Assembly: GCF_010093225.1 (NCBI RefSeq)
Contig: NZ_PDWM01000001.1
Location: forward strand, 124,001-188,000
Direction: 5' to 3'
Length of the DNA stretch: 64,000 nucleotides
DNA from: Pseudoxanthomonas koreensis
GTDB taxonomy: Bacteria > Pseudomonadota > Gammaproteobacteria > Xanthomonadales > Xanthomonadaceae
Positions 1 through 8,461 of the stretch are shown one piece after another; the first letter of the stretch is position 1, and every line of letters begins with the position of its first letter. A model generated the notes under the pieces. It did no database searches, was not told the DNA's origin, and worked only from the letters and a program-made list of their open reading frames with translations. Both the position numbers and the translations under genes were made by a program.

Positions 1-399
1 GCGCGGCGGGATGTCGCTGAAGCCGCCAGGTCCGGCGTCGGCGGCCAGGTGCACGTCCGCGTACGGCGTGGCCTGGCGGATCGCGGTCTTGCCCCAGTGC
101 CCGGTGAGCACGTAGTCCACCCGCTGCCCGGGCGCGGCGAAATTCAGCGGCAGCAGCGCCTGCTGGGTGGTGGCGCCACCGGCCACGAACAGCACCGCGT
201 AGTCGTCGGGAATCGACAGCAGGGTGCGCAGGTCGGCTTCGGCCTGCGCGGCCACGGCGATGAACTCGGCGCTGCGGTGGCTCAGTTCGACGACCGAAGC
301 GCCTACCCCGTTCCAGTCCAGCATCCCGGCCTGCGCCTCGCGCAACACCGCTTCCGGCAATGTCGCGGGGCCGGCACTGAAGTTGAAGGCGCGTGTCAT
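1..399 (-). CDS. serC: Phosphoserine aminotransferase, 5' part only
   Basis: This is the first 133 codons of SerC; the rest lies beyond the left edge. SerC is a cytosolic PLP enzyme that converts 3-phosphohydroxypyruvate and glutamate to phosphoserine, and also acts in pyridoxal phosphate synthesis. The N-terminus [18 protein letters not shown] is the family signature ([10 protein letters not shown]), followed by MLDWNG, the SHR segment and GGATTQQ, which lines the cofactor and substrate pocket. The PLP lysine is outside the window. The start ATG at 399 matches the usual family start. It is divergent from msrP, with about 150 bp between them. Confidence 0.93.
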   Translation of the reverse strand, partial: MTRAFNFSAGPATLPEAVLREAQAGMLDWNGVGASVVELSHRSAEFIAVAAQAEADLRTLLSIPDDYAVLFVAGGATTQQALLPLNFAAPGQRVDYVLTGHWGKTAIRQATPYADVHLAADAGPGGFSDIPPR

Positions 400-549
400 G
401 AACCACCCGTCACGAAAGGTCCCGTAGTATGCCGCAGTGCAGCGGTTGCGGGCGCAACCAAGCCACCCCGCGCGCCCTGCTGCACAGGCCGGGAATCCTG
501 CCGCCGCCGCGCGGTTCCCGGCACCTTCCCTCGACCCGGGAGCCATGCG

Positions 550-1518
550 ATGCGGATGCCACGCCTGCCCAGGATCCGGTCCAGCGAAATCACTACCGAA
601 GCCGTGTACCGCGACCGCCGGCGGCTGCTTGCCGCGCTCGCCGCCAGCCCGCTGCTCGGCGGCCTGTCGGCCTGCGCCGGAGCGGAGCCGCCACCGCCGC
701 CGAGGACCACGACCAGCGCGGCCGATGCGAAGGCCGGCTTCAGCACCGGCGAGGAACAGACCCGCTACGAGGACGTCACCGGCTACAACAACTTCTACGA
801 GTTCGGCACCGGCAAGGCCGATCCCTCGCGCGCGGCGAAGACCCTGCGCACCTCCCCCTGGTCGGTGGTGGTGGATGGCGAATGCGCGAAACCGGGCACG
901 CTCGGCCTCGAGGACCTGCTGCGCGGCCTGGCGCCGCAGGAGCGGATCTACCGCCTGCGCTGCGTGGAAGGCTGGTCGATGGTGATTCCCTGGCAGGGCG
1001 TGCCGCTGGCCGATGTGCTCCGCCGCTTCCAGCCGGGCTCGAAGGCGAAGTACGTCGCCTTCACCACCCTGGCCGATCCGCGGCAGATGCCCGGCATCCG
1101 CTACCGCTCGATCGACTGGCCCTACCGCGAGGGCCTGCGCATCGACGAGGCCATGCACCCGCTGACCCTGCTGGCCACCGGCCTCTACGGCAAGCCGCTG
1201 CCGCAGCAGAACGGCGCGCCGCTGCGGCTGGTGGTGCCGTGGAAGTACGGCTTCAAGTCGATCAAGTCGATCGTCGCGATCCGCTTCACCGAACGGATGC
1301 CGGAGACCGCGTGGCACGCGTTGCAGCCTTCGGAGTACGGGTTCTTCTCCAACGTCAATCCGGCCGTGGACCATCCGCGCTGGAGCCAGAAGACCGAACG
1401 GCGCATCGCCGGCAGCAGCCGGTTGTTCGCCGAGCGCATCCCGACCCTGCCGTTCAACGGTTACGCCGACCAGGTGGCGTCGATGTATGCGGGGATGGAC
1501 CTGCGCAAGTGGTACTGA
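550..1518 (+). CDS. msrP: Protein-methionine-sulfoxide reductase, molybdopterin catalytic subunit MsrP
   Basis: The protein has 322 residues. MsrP (formerly YedY) is a periplasmic molybdoenzyme that reduces oxidised methionines in envelope proteins. The N-terminus has the family pattern [11 protein letters not shown] followed by an RRR segment and a short hydrophobic stretch (about residues 21-42), which fits a twin-arginine export signal. Cys138 in [14 protein letters not shown] is the expected molybdenum ligand. The C-terminus carries the family tail [19 protein letters not shown]. The start at 550 is chosen because upstream codons do not look like this family; ATG at 556 is possible. The next gene encodes its heme partner MsrQ, the usual pairing. 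Confidence 0.93.
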   Translation: MRMPRLPRIRSSEITTEAVYRDRRRLLAALAASPLLGGLSACAGAEPPPPPRTTTSAADAKAGFSTGEEQTRYEDVTGYNNFYEFGTGKADPSRAAKTLRTSPWSVVVDGECAKPGTLGLEDLLRGLAPQERIYRLRCVEGWSMVIPWQGVPLADVLRRFQPGSKAKYVAFTTLADPRQMPGIRYRSIDWPYREGLRIDEAMHPLTLLATGLYGKPLPQQNGAPLRLVVPWKYGFKSIKSIVAIRFTERMPETAWHALQPSEYGFFSNVNPAVDHPRWSQKTERRIAGSSRLFAERIPTLPFNGYADQVASMYAGMDLRKWY

Positions 1519-1531
1519 GCGGGGGCACGGA

Positions 1532-1556
1532 GCAGCCGGGCGGGCCCGGCTCTACG
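1532..1556. repeat. GTAG-type REP hairpin between msrP and msrQ
   Basis: GCAGCCGGGC and GCCCGGCTCTAC form a stem-loop read from the minus strand as GTAGAGCCGGGC...GCAGC. It is the same family as the copies at 24477 and 39528. It fills the space between the msrP stop and the msrQ start, so readthrough from msrP into msrQ crosses a stable hairpin. Its position argues that msrQ starts after it. Confidence 0.8.
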
Positions 1557-1562
1557 GGGGGC

Positions 1563-2207
1563 GTGGGCCGGCGTCGCGCGCTGCCCAGATCGCCGGCGCT
1601 CGTCTGGAGCAAGGCCGTGGTGCACGCCGCGGCGCTGGCGCCGGCGGCATGGCTCGCCTGGCAGGTACTGGAGGTGTGGCGCACCGGCAACGATGCGCTC
1701 GGCGCCGACCCGGTGGCCGAAATCGAGCACCGCACCGGATTGTGGGCGCTGCGCCTGCTGCTGCTCACCCTGGCGATCAGCCCGCTGCGCCAGCTCACCG
1801 GCCAGGCAGTGCTGCTGCGCTTCCGGCGCATGCTCGGCCTGTATGCGTTCTTCTACGCCTGCCTGCACCTGGCCGCGTACCTGGTGCTGGACTTGGGCGG
1901 CTACTGGGCGCAGGTGTTCGAGGAGATCGCCAAGCGCCCGTACATCACCGTCGGCTTCGCCGCCTGGCTGCTGCTGGTGCCGCTGGCGCTGACGTCGACC
2001 CTGGGCTGGATGCGGCGCCTGGGCCGGCGCTGGGGCCAGTTGCACCGGCTGGTGTACGCGATCGCGGTGCTGGCGGTGCTGCACTTCTGGTGGCTGGTGA
2101 AGTCCGACGTGCGCGAACCTGCGCTCTACGCGGCGATCGCCGCGGTGCTGCTCGGCTGGCGGCTGGCGCGCGCGATCAGCGCGCGCCGAACCACAGCAGC
2201 GCGCTGA
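1563..2207 (+). CDS. msrQ: Protein-methionine-sulfoxide reductase, heme-binding membrane subunit MsrQ
   Basis: The protein has about 214 residues. MsrQ (YedZ) is an inner-membrane b-type cytochrome that passes electrons from the respiratory chain to MsrP. Six hydrophobic helices are visible. The ferric-reductase-like core includes RTGLWALRLLLLTLAISPLR, FFYACLHLAAYLVLD and GQLHRLVYAIAVLAVLHFWW, whose histidines are candidate heme ligands. I chose GTG 1563 because it follows the GTAG hairpin and a G-rich tract. In-frame GTG codons at 1509 and 1617 are alternatives. The 3' end overlaps the convergent FHA gene by 32 bp. Confidence 0.88.
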   Translation: MGRRRALPRSPALVWSKAVVHAAALAPAAWLAWQVLEVWRTGNDALGADPVAEIEHRTGLWALRLLLLTLAISPLRQLTGQAVLLRFRRMLGLYAFFYACLHLAAYLVLDLGGYWAQVFEEIAKRPYITVGFAAWLLLVPLALTSTLGWMRRLGRRWGQLHRLVYAIAVLAVLHFWWLVKSDVREPALYAAIAAVLLGWRLARAISARRTTAAR

Positions 2208-2961
2208 GCACCAGGCCCAGCAGCAGCGCGGCCAGCAGCAGCCAGGGCAATCGCGTGGCCGGCCGTGCCACCTTTCCGGCCGCCACCGGTCCGTCCATGG
2301 CGACCACCGGAGCGTCGAGCGGCACTTCCGCCGGCACGGCGGGAACCTCGAGGACGAAGCGGTGCTGCCCGTCGAAGACCAGCTGGTCGCCGGCGCCGAT
2401 CACCGCGTCGCGCACCGGCACACCGTTGACCACGGTCGGCTCGCTGCCCAGGCTGCGCAGCAGGACCACGTCGCCGTGGCGTTCAAGCAGGGCGTGGCGC
2501 GCCGGGAAAGCGGCCGCGTCGATGCGGATGTCGGCCTCGCGCGAGGTGCCGACCAGCCGCGCCGGTCCGAGGGTGAAGCTGCGGCCGTGGTGCTGCCCGG
2601 CCACGCCGCGCAGGACCACGCGCGGATCGCCGAGGTGGTCGCCGGGGTCGAGCACCGCCGGCATCGCCCGCAACGGCGCCTGCAGCAGCAGTTCGACCCC
2701 GTCGACGTAGATCGCGTCGCCGGCGCGCAGCAGGGCCATCCGCCGCACCTGGCGGCCGTTGAGGTGGACGCCGCGCGCGCCGCCGGGCACCTGCAGCCAC
2801 AGCCCGCGCCGGTCCAGGCAGATCTGCGCCAGCAGCACGCCCGGCGCCGCGTCGCCGATCGCCAGCACGCCATTGGGCTGACGGACCACGCGGTGGACGC
2901 CCTGGGACAGGAAGTGGTCGGCCTGCTGGCGGTTGCTGAAATGGATGCGCAGGTCGGACAT
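2176..2961 (-). CDS. Membrane-anchored FHA domain protein
   Basis: The protein has 261 residues and is likely a phosphopeptide-binding protein tethered to the inner membrane. The C-terminal half holds an FHA fold (GTSREADIRI, ARHALL in place of the usual SRxHA, then TVVNGVPV). The N-terminal half repeats the end of an FHA module in degenerate form (GVHLNGRQVRRMALLRAGD). Residues about 238-258 (LPWLLLAALLLGLVLSALLW) form one transmembrane helix, so the FHA part faces the cytoplasm if the tail is inserted in the usual tail-anchored way. No kinase or phosphatase gene is adjacent. The target is unknown. Confidence 0.8.
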   Translation of the reverse strand: MSDLRIHFSNRQQADHFLSQGVHRVVRQPNGVLAIGDAAPGVLLAQICLDRRGLWLQVPGGARGVHLNGRQVRRMALLRAGDAIYVDGVELLLQAPLRAMPAVLDPGDHLGDPRVVLRGVAGQHHGRSFTLGPARLVGTSREADIRIDAAAFPARHALLERHGDVVLLRSLGSEPTVVNGVPVRDAVIGAGDQLVFDGQHRFVLEVPAVPAEVPLDAPVVAMDGPVAAGKVARPATRLPWLLLAALLLGLVLSALLWFGAR

Positions 2962-3051
2962 GCGGCGCAGAGCCTAGCAAATCCGGCGCCCGCGCTGGCC
3001 CCTGCGGCACGCCGACGTTAACCTTGCCACCCCCACGACCCGCTCCCCGCC

Positions 3052-3327
3052 ATGGCCAGCATCGACATCCAGCAACCGCACAGCCGCGACGACGCCGATG
3101 CGCGCTCGATCGTGGACGACATCACCCGGCAGCTGCACGAGCGCTACGGCGTGTCCGGCACCTGGCAGGGCGACGCGGTCCGGCTTGCCGGACCCGGCCT
3201 GCAGGGCCTGGTCGAACTGCTGCCGGGCCAGGTGCGGGTGACCGCCGAACTGGGCTTCCTGCTTTCGGCGCTGCGCGGCCAGGTCGAAGGCGAGATCCGC
3301 CGCGTGCTCGGCGAACGCCTGGGCTGA
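3052..3327 (+). CDS. Polyhydroxyalkanoic acid system (PHA_gran_rgn) family protein
   Basis: This is a small 91-residue cytosolic protein. It fits the PHA_gran_rgn family: a start with IDIQQPH, a central amphipathic region (DDITRQLHERYGV), and a C-terminal helix ending with EGEIRRVLGERLG. Family members are linked to polyhydroxyalkanoate granules by neighbourhood, and no enzymatic activity is known. The phasin-like gene starting 124 bp downstream on the same strand supports a granule-related role. The start ATG 3052 gives the usual length for the family. Confidence 0.75.
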   Translation: MASIDIQQPHSRDDADARSIVDDITRQLHERYGVSGTWQGDAVRLAGPGLQGLVELLPGQVRVTAELGFLLSALRGQVEGEIRRVLGERLG

Positions 3328-3450
3328 GCCGGCGGCGCTCCGCGCAGCACGCGCCTGCGCCCGCGCCGGACGGCCGGCACCTCACGCCTCCTTATCGCCG
3401 CGCACGACAGACTCTTCTCCTGTCACCCGCGCCCCACGAGGAGAACACCC

Positions 3451-3930
3451 ATGAGCGCCGAACCCCACAATGGCCCCTTCGCCAGCGCCGCCGACCTGCA
3501 GGCGCAGGCCGGCCGCATCGCCCGCGAACTGGGCGACAACGCCCACCAGGTCTGGCTGGCCGGCATCGGCGCGCTGGCCCGCGCCCAGTCCGAAGGCAGC
3601 CGCCTGTTCGAACAGCTCGCCGAGGAAGGCCGCCAGGTCGAAGGCGAGGCGCCTGCCACCGGCGCCGCCGGACGCCTGGAAAGCCTGCGCCAGAGCCTGG
3701 ACGCGGCCGTGGGCAAGGCCCAGGCGCGTGCCGGCGAGGCCTGGGAAAGCATGGGCAGGGCCTTCGAACAGCGCGTGCAGCAGTCGCTGCGTCAGCTCGA
3801 CGTACCCACCCGCGACGACATCGATGCACTGGGCGCGCGCATCGACGCACTCACCCGCGAACTGCAGCGCCCGCGCGCCGCCGCGGACGCGCCGGCAGCG
3901 GCCAGCGACGACCCGGGAAACGCCGCCTGA
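3451..3930 (+). CDS. Phasin family (PHA granule-associated) protein
   Basis: The protein has 159 residues and is mostly alpha-helical. The N-terminal part (ARELGDNAHQVWLAGIGALA and ARAQSEGSRLFEQLAEEGR) is the phasin signature seen in granule surface proteins, followed by alanine-rich amphipathic helix and a Pro/Ala-rich tail. Phasins coat polyhydroxyalkanoate granules and limit coalescence. A clear ribosome site (GAGGAG) lies just before ATG 3451. Together with the preceding gene it suggests PHA storage, although the synthase is not in this window. The tail could also act as a general helical scaffold. Confidence 0.8.
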   Translation: MSAEPHNGPFASAADLQAQAGRIARELGDNAHQVWLAGIGALARAQSEGSRLFEQLAEEGRQVEGEAPATGAAGRLESLRQSLDAAVGKAQARAGEAWESMGRAFEQRVQQSLRQLDVPTRDDIDALGARIDALTRELQRPRAAADAPAAASDDPGNAA

Positions 3931-3981
3931 GCGCAGGTTCTTTGTTGCAGGGCACAACGTGCTTGCGGCAGAATTGAAGCC

Positions 3982-4041
3982 GGCCCGCCAGTCCACCTGC
4001 CGTTTGCTCCCCTCCCCTCTCGGCTACCGGACTGGCGGGCC
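3982..4041. terminator. 13-bp perfect inverted repeat, possible terminator after the phasin gene
   Basis: GGCCCGCCAGTCC (3982-3994) and GGACTGGCGGGCC (4029-4041) are perfect complements separated by a 34-nt pyrimidine-rich loop and followed by CTCTTCC. The loop is long for a classical intrinsic terminator and the T tract is weak, so it could also be a small structured RNA or protein site. Confidence 0.4.
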
Positions 4042-4117
4042 TCTTCCATCCGCGCGCACGCAGTCCCTGGCCGTGTAGCATCGCGCTCCGGCAACACGTC
4101 TTTTTTTGGGGATCTGC

Positions 4118-5101
4118 ATGTCTTCCTGGATTCTGGGGCTGGCCTTGGCCGTGCTCGCGGCCGTGCTCGCGGTGATCTACCTGTGGCTGGTGCGGCGTCC
4201 GGAGACGGAGACCGCCGCCGGCCTGCGTGCGCTGGCCAACCTGCGCTGGCGCGAGTTCGCCACCCTCATCGCCCAGGCCATGCAGCAGCGCGGCCTGCGC
4301 GATGCCAGCCACGGCACCGATGCACAGGCCGGCGCCGACTCCAGCAACAGCCAGTTGCTGCTGATGACCGACGGCGACAGCCGCTGCCTGCTCTCGTGCA
4401 AGCACGGCATGGCCTACCGCCTGCGCTCGGGCAGCGTCGACGAACTGGCCGGCGCGATGGACCTGGCCGGCGCACGCTCGGGCATCCTGCTCACCGAAGG
4501 CCGTGCCGAACGCGAGGCGCTGTCCGCGGCCGCCGAACGTGGCATCGAAGTGATCGACGGCCGCCGCCTGTGGCCGCTGCTCAAGCCCTACATGCCGGCG
4601 GATACCACCCGGCGCATCGTCAATGCGGCCACTGCCCAGGCCAAGCGGCACACCTTCATCGCCCTGGGCGGCGCGCTGGTGCTGGGCCTGCTGGTGGCGG
4701 TCGTGCTGCCGCAGATGGGAAGCGGCGGAGAGCCGGCACCGGCCGCCCCGGTGGTCGCCGGCGAGCCCGCGGCAGGCCCCGCGGCCGCCAAGCCCGCGGC
4801 CGCCATCGCTGCGGAAGCGGACGACACCGGCACGCTGGACGCGGACCCCGACGACGAAACCCTGGCCCGCTACCAGGGCGACATCGCCCGCGCGGTGACC
4901 GGCATGGCCGGGGTCAGCCGCGCCTACTGGCTCACCCGCGCGACCCTGGTGGTCGACCGCATCGGCAGCGAACAGGTGGTCTGGCCGCAGATCTGCGCCG
5001 AACTGGAGCGTTACCCGGCGCTGCGCACCGTGCGCGTGCAGCTCAACCCTCGGCCGGACAGCGAGGACAAGGTGCGCTGGCGGCAGTGCAGGACGATGTG
5101 A
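4118..5101 (+). CDS. Membrane protein with restriction-endonuclease-like (Mrr_cat-type) domain
   Basis: The protein has 327 residues. One transmembrane helix opens the protein (residues about 3-23). It is followed by a cytoplasmic segment that looks like a type IV restriction-endonuclease fold: LRWREFATLIAQAMQQRGL, then QLLLMTDGDSRCLLSCKHG, which resembles the D...CK metal-binding pattern of Mrr-like nucleases. A second helix (AALGGALVLGLLVAVV-like, about residues 180-200) precedes an Ala/Pro linker and a C-terminal domain of unknown type (about 240-327). The start at ATG 4118 is preferred over the upstream TTG. Function is unproven; it may be a nuclease or a degenerate structural relative. 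It is convergent with gyrA. Confidence 0.6.
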   Translation: MSSWILGLALAVLAAVLAVIYLWLVRRPETETAAGLRALANLRWREFATLIAQAMQQRGLRDASHGTDAQAGADSSNSQLLLMTDGDSRCLLSCKHGMAYRLRSGSVDELAGAMDLAGARSGILLTEGRAEREALSAAAERGIEVIDGRRLWPLLKPYMPADTTRRIVNAATAQAKRHTFIALGGALVLGLLVAVVLPQMGSGGEPAPAAPVVAGEPAAGPAAAKPAAAIAAEADDTGTLDADPDDETLARYQGDIARAVTGMAGVSRAYWLTRATLVVDRIGSEQVVWPQICAELERYPALRTVRVQLNPRPDSEDKVRWRQCRTM

Positions 5102-5168
5102 CCGCGCGACCGGGCTGAAGAGGGGCTCCTCCCTGGACCTGCAGTCCGGAGAAGATCCCGGAAAAACG

Positions 5169-5191
5169 AACGCCGGCCTGGGGCCGGCGTT
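5169..5191. terminator. Bidirectional intrinsic terminator between convergent genes
   Basis: The stem AACGCCGGCC / GGCCGGCGTT has a 3-nt loop. It is followed on the plus strand by TTGTCTTTTTCTC and on the minus strand by CGTTTTTC, so it can end both the endonuclease-like gene and gyrA. Confidence 0.85.
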
Positions 5192-5218
5192 GTCTTTTTC
5201 TCTTCGACCCGTCAGCGG

Positions 5219-7827
5219 TCAGGCCTGCGGGGCAGCCTCGCCGGTAGCGTCGCCGGCAGCCTCGGCGGGCGCAGGCACGACGGCCTGTTCGTCCTCGTCG
5301 TCCAGCGACGCATCCACCCGTTCCACCGCCTGCAGCGACTCGCCGTCGGCCAGGCGGATCAGGGTCACGCCCTGGGTGTTGCGGCCGACCTGCGAGATCT
5401 CCGAGGCACGCGTGCGCACCAGGGTGCCGCCATCGGAGATCAGCAGGACCTCGTGCTGCTCGGACAGCTGGATCGCGCCCACCAGCCTGCCGTTGCGGGC
5501 GGTGGTCTGGATCGCGATCACGCCCTGGGTGCCGCGGCCCTTCTTCGGGTATTCCTCCAGCGGGGTGCGCTTGCCGTAGCCGCGCTCGGAGGCGGTGAGG
5601 ATGTCGCCCTCGCCCTCCGGCACGACCAGGCTCACCACTTCCTCGCCCTGGGCCAGGCGGATGCCGCGCACGCCGGTGGCGGTGCGGCCCATCGAGCGCA
5701 CTTCCGACTCGTCGAAGCGCACCGCCTTGCCGTTGGAGGCGAACAGCATGACGTCGCGGCCACCATCGGTCAGCGACACGTTGACCAGGGCATCGCCGTC
5801 GTCCAGGTTGATCGCGATCTTGCCGCGCGCCAGGCGGAAGGCGAACTCGGTCAGCGGGGTCTTCTTGACCGTGCCGTTGCGGGTGGCGAAGAACACGTAG
5901 TAACCCTCGACGTACTCGCGCACCGGCAGCACCGCCTGGACCTTCTCGCCTTCCTCCAGCGGGATCCAGTTGATGATCGGCCGGCCGCGGGCATTGGAGC
6001 CGGCTTCCGGCAGCTGGTGCACCGGCAGCCAGAACACCTTGCCGTTGCTGGTGAAGGTCAGCAGCGTGTCGTGGGTGTTGACCAGCCACAGCTGGTCGAT
6101 GAAATCCTCTTCCTTGGTCGCCGCCGCGCTGCGGCCGCGGCCGCCGCGCTTCTGCGCGCGGTAGGCCGACACCGGCTGGCGCTTGGCGTAGCCGGCGTGG
6201 GACAGGGTCACCACCACGTCCTCCGGCTCGATCAGGTCGAGGATGTCCAGGTCTTCCTCGCTGGCGCGGATCTCGCTGCGGCGCGCATCGCCGAACTCCG
6301 CCTTGAGGCTGTTCAGCTCGTCGCGGATCACCTGCAGCAGCACGTCCGGGTGCTCGAGGATCTCGATCAGGCCGCGGATGGTGTCGAGCAGCTGGCGGTA
6401 CTCGTCGGTCAACTTGTCCTGCTCCAGCCCGGTCAGGCGGTGCAGGCGCATCTCCAGGATCTGCTGGGCCTGGATCTCGGTGAGGTGGTACGTGCCCTCG
6501 ACCAGGCCGACGCCGGCCGGCAGGTCGTCCGGACGCGAGGCCTCGGCGCCGGCGGCGGCCAGCAGCGCGCCGACCAGGCCCGGCTCCCAGCTGCGGCCGA
6601 GCATGCGCTCCCTGGCCACCTGCGGGTTCTCCGAGGTCTTGATCAGCTCGATCATCTCGTCGATGTTGGCCAGCGCGACGGTCAGGCCTTCCAGCACGTG
6701 GGCGCGGGCGCGGGCCTTGCGCAGTTCGAAGATGGTGCGGCGGGTCACCACCTCGCGGCGGTGGCGCAGGAACGCCTCGAGGATCTGCTTGAGGTTGACC
6801 AGCTGCGGGCGGCCGTCGACCAGCGCCACCATGTTGATGCCGAACACCGACTCCAGCTGGGTCTGCTGGTACAGGTTGTTGAGCACCACCTCGGCCGAGT
6901 CGCCGCGCTTGACCTCGATGTAGATGCGCATGCCGTCCTTGTCGGACTCGTCGCGCAGCTCGGAAATGCCCTCGAGCCTCTTCTCCTTGACCAGCTCGGC
7001 GATCTTCTCGATCAGCCGCGCCTTGTTCACCTGGTACGGGATCTCGGTGACGATGATCGATTCGCGGCCGTTGTCGGCCACTTCCACGTCGGCCTTGGCG
7101 CGCATGCGCACGCGGCCGCGGCCGGTGCGGTAGGCCAGCTGGATGCCACCGACGCCGTTGATGATGCCCGCGGTCGGGAAGTCCGGGCCGGGGATGTACT
7201 GCATCAGGCCGTCGACATCGAGCCCGGGCTCGTCGATCAGGGCCAGCAGGCCGTCGACCACCTCGGTCAGGTTGTGCGGCGGAATGTTGGTGGCCATGCC
7301 ACGGCAATGCCGGCCGAACCGTTCACCAGCAGGTTCGGGAACCGGGTCGGCATGACCGTCGGCTCCTGTTCCTTCTCGTCGTAGTTGGGCTGGAAATCGA
7401 CGGTTTCCTTGTCGATGTCGGCCATCAGCTCGTGGGTGAGGCGCGACATGCGCGCCTCGGTGTAGCGCATCGCCGCGGCGGAGTCGCCGTCGACCGAACC
7501 GAAGTTGCCCTGCCCGTCCACCAGCATGTAGCGCAGCGAGAACGGCTGGGCCATGCGCACCAGGGTGTCGTACACCGACTGGTCGCCGTGCGGGTGGTAC
7601 TTGCCGATGACGTCGCCGACGATGCGCGCGGACTTGTAGTACGGCTTGTTGCTGTGCGCGCCGAGCTCGTTCATCGCGAAGAGGACGCGACGGTGGACGG
7701 GCTTGAGGCCGTCGCGGACGTCGGGGAGCGCGCGGCCGACGATCACGCTCATGGCGTAATCGAGGTAGCTGCGGCGCATTTCGTCTTCGAGGTTGACCGG
7801 GATGATTTCTTTGGCGGATTCGGTCAT
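5219..7827 (-). CDS. gyrA: DNA gyrase subunit A, interrupted by an apparent 1-base deletion
   Basis: Gyrase A makes the transient double-strand break that lets gyrase supercoil DNA. About 869 residues are encoded, but in two frames. Codons 1-176 are read from 7827; at 7299-7300 one base of an expected GGG (minus strand) is missing, giving VAWPPT instead of VGMATN. The remainder continues in the shifted frame to 5219. Tyr122 in MRYTEAR is the catalytic tyrosine, and the GyrA box is QKRGGRGR. The quinolone region reads HGDQSVYD, with Gln83 and Asp87. A full-length, otherwise perfect protein on both sides of one lost base in an essential gene favours a sequencing or assembly error. A possible -10 (TACAAT) lies at 7905-7900. 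Confidence 0.95.
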
Positions 7828-8047
7828 TCAGGACGCTTCGGTTGAGGCGGATCGGCGCCTGCGGCCAGGCTGGAACGGCAGGCGGTGCGGAACCGCCGGA
7901 TTGTAGCACAAAGCGGCATCCCGAGGGCTGCCATTCCATGCAGAAACAAGCACTTGCGCTGCCCGGATTGCGGCGCGGAAGCACCTCCTGCAGCGGTGAT
8001 CGGCCGCGTAGGCGGAGGGTGCGGTGCAGGGGCTTCCCTTCGTCCGG

Positions 8048-8076
8048 ATACTGTGCATACACTATATGCACAGTAT
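8048..8076. promoter_or_regulatory. 12-bp perfect palindrome over the start of the YtrA-like regulator gene
   Basis: ATACTGTGCATA (8048-8059) and TATGCACAGTAT (8065-8076) are perfect complements with a 5-nt spacer. The right arm contains one candidate start codon (8066) and ends on another (8075). The position fits an operator for autoregulation by the GntR-family product. Binding is inferred, not shown. Confidence 0.7.
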
Positions 8077-8461
8077 GTACAGCGGCCTGAACATCTCGCA
8101 GACCGACGCCCGCCCCATGTATCTGCAGATCATGGAGCAGGTGCGGGCGCGCATCGCCGCCGGCGACTGGCCGGCCGGGAAGGAACTGCCGTCGATCCGG
8201 GCGCTGGCCGCCGGGCTCAGCATCAGCGTGATCACGGTCAAACGCGCCTACCTGGAGCTGGAATCGGAGGGCGTGATCGTCACCCGCCAGGGCAAGGGCT
8301 CGTTCGTGGCCGACGCCGGCAACCTGGCCAGCGAGATCCAGCAGCAGAAGCTGGACGGGCATCTGGAAGCGGCGGCGGCGATCGCGCTGCAACTGGGCCT
8401 GTCCCCCGAACAACTGGCGGCGCGCCTGCGCCGCGCGCAAGCAAAGCCGGAACCGAAATGA
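8075..8461 (+). CDS. GntR-family regulator, YtrA type
   Basis: The protein has 128 residues. An N-terminal winged helix-turn-helix ([60 protein letters not shown]) is followed by a short helical tail of about 45 residues, the size that defines the YtrA subfamily. Such regulators usually repress their own ABC-transporter operon and are released by cell-wall-active compounds or stress. The start is ATG 8075 or ATG 8066; no good ribosome site is seen for either, and a perfect palindrome overlaps both. The stop overlaps the next start as ATGA, so it is translationally coupled to the ABC ATPase. Confidence 0.85.
   Translation: MYSGLNISQTDARPMYLQIMEQVRARIAAGDWPAGKELPSIRALAAGLSISVITVKRAYLELESEGVIVTRQGKGSFVADAGNLASEIQQQKLDGHLEAAAAIALQLGLSPEQLAARLRRAQAKPEPK

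Noticed and set aside
3982-4041. tRNA or 6S-type RNA gene
   Set aside because: The length and stem pattern do not fit a cloverleaf or 6S RNA.
4118-5101. Part of a restriction-modification or defence island
   Set aside because: No methylase, specificity or other defence gene is nearby; neighbours are housekeeping.
7285-7315. Programmed frameshift in gyrA
   Set aside because: There is no slippery heptamer or pseudoknot that I can see, and no precedent for gyrA; a missing base is simpler.
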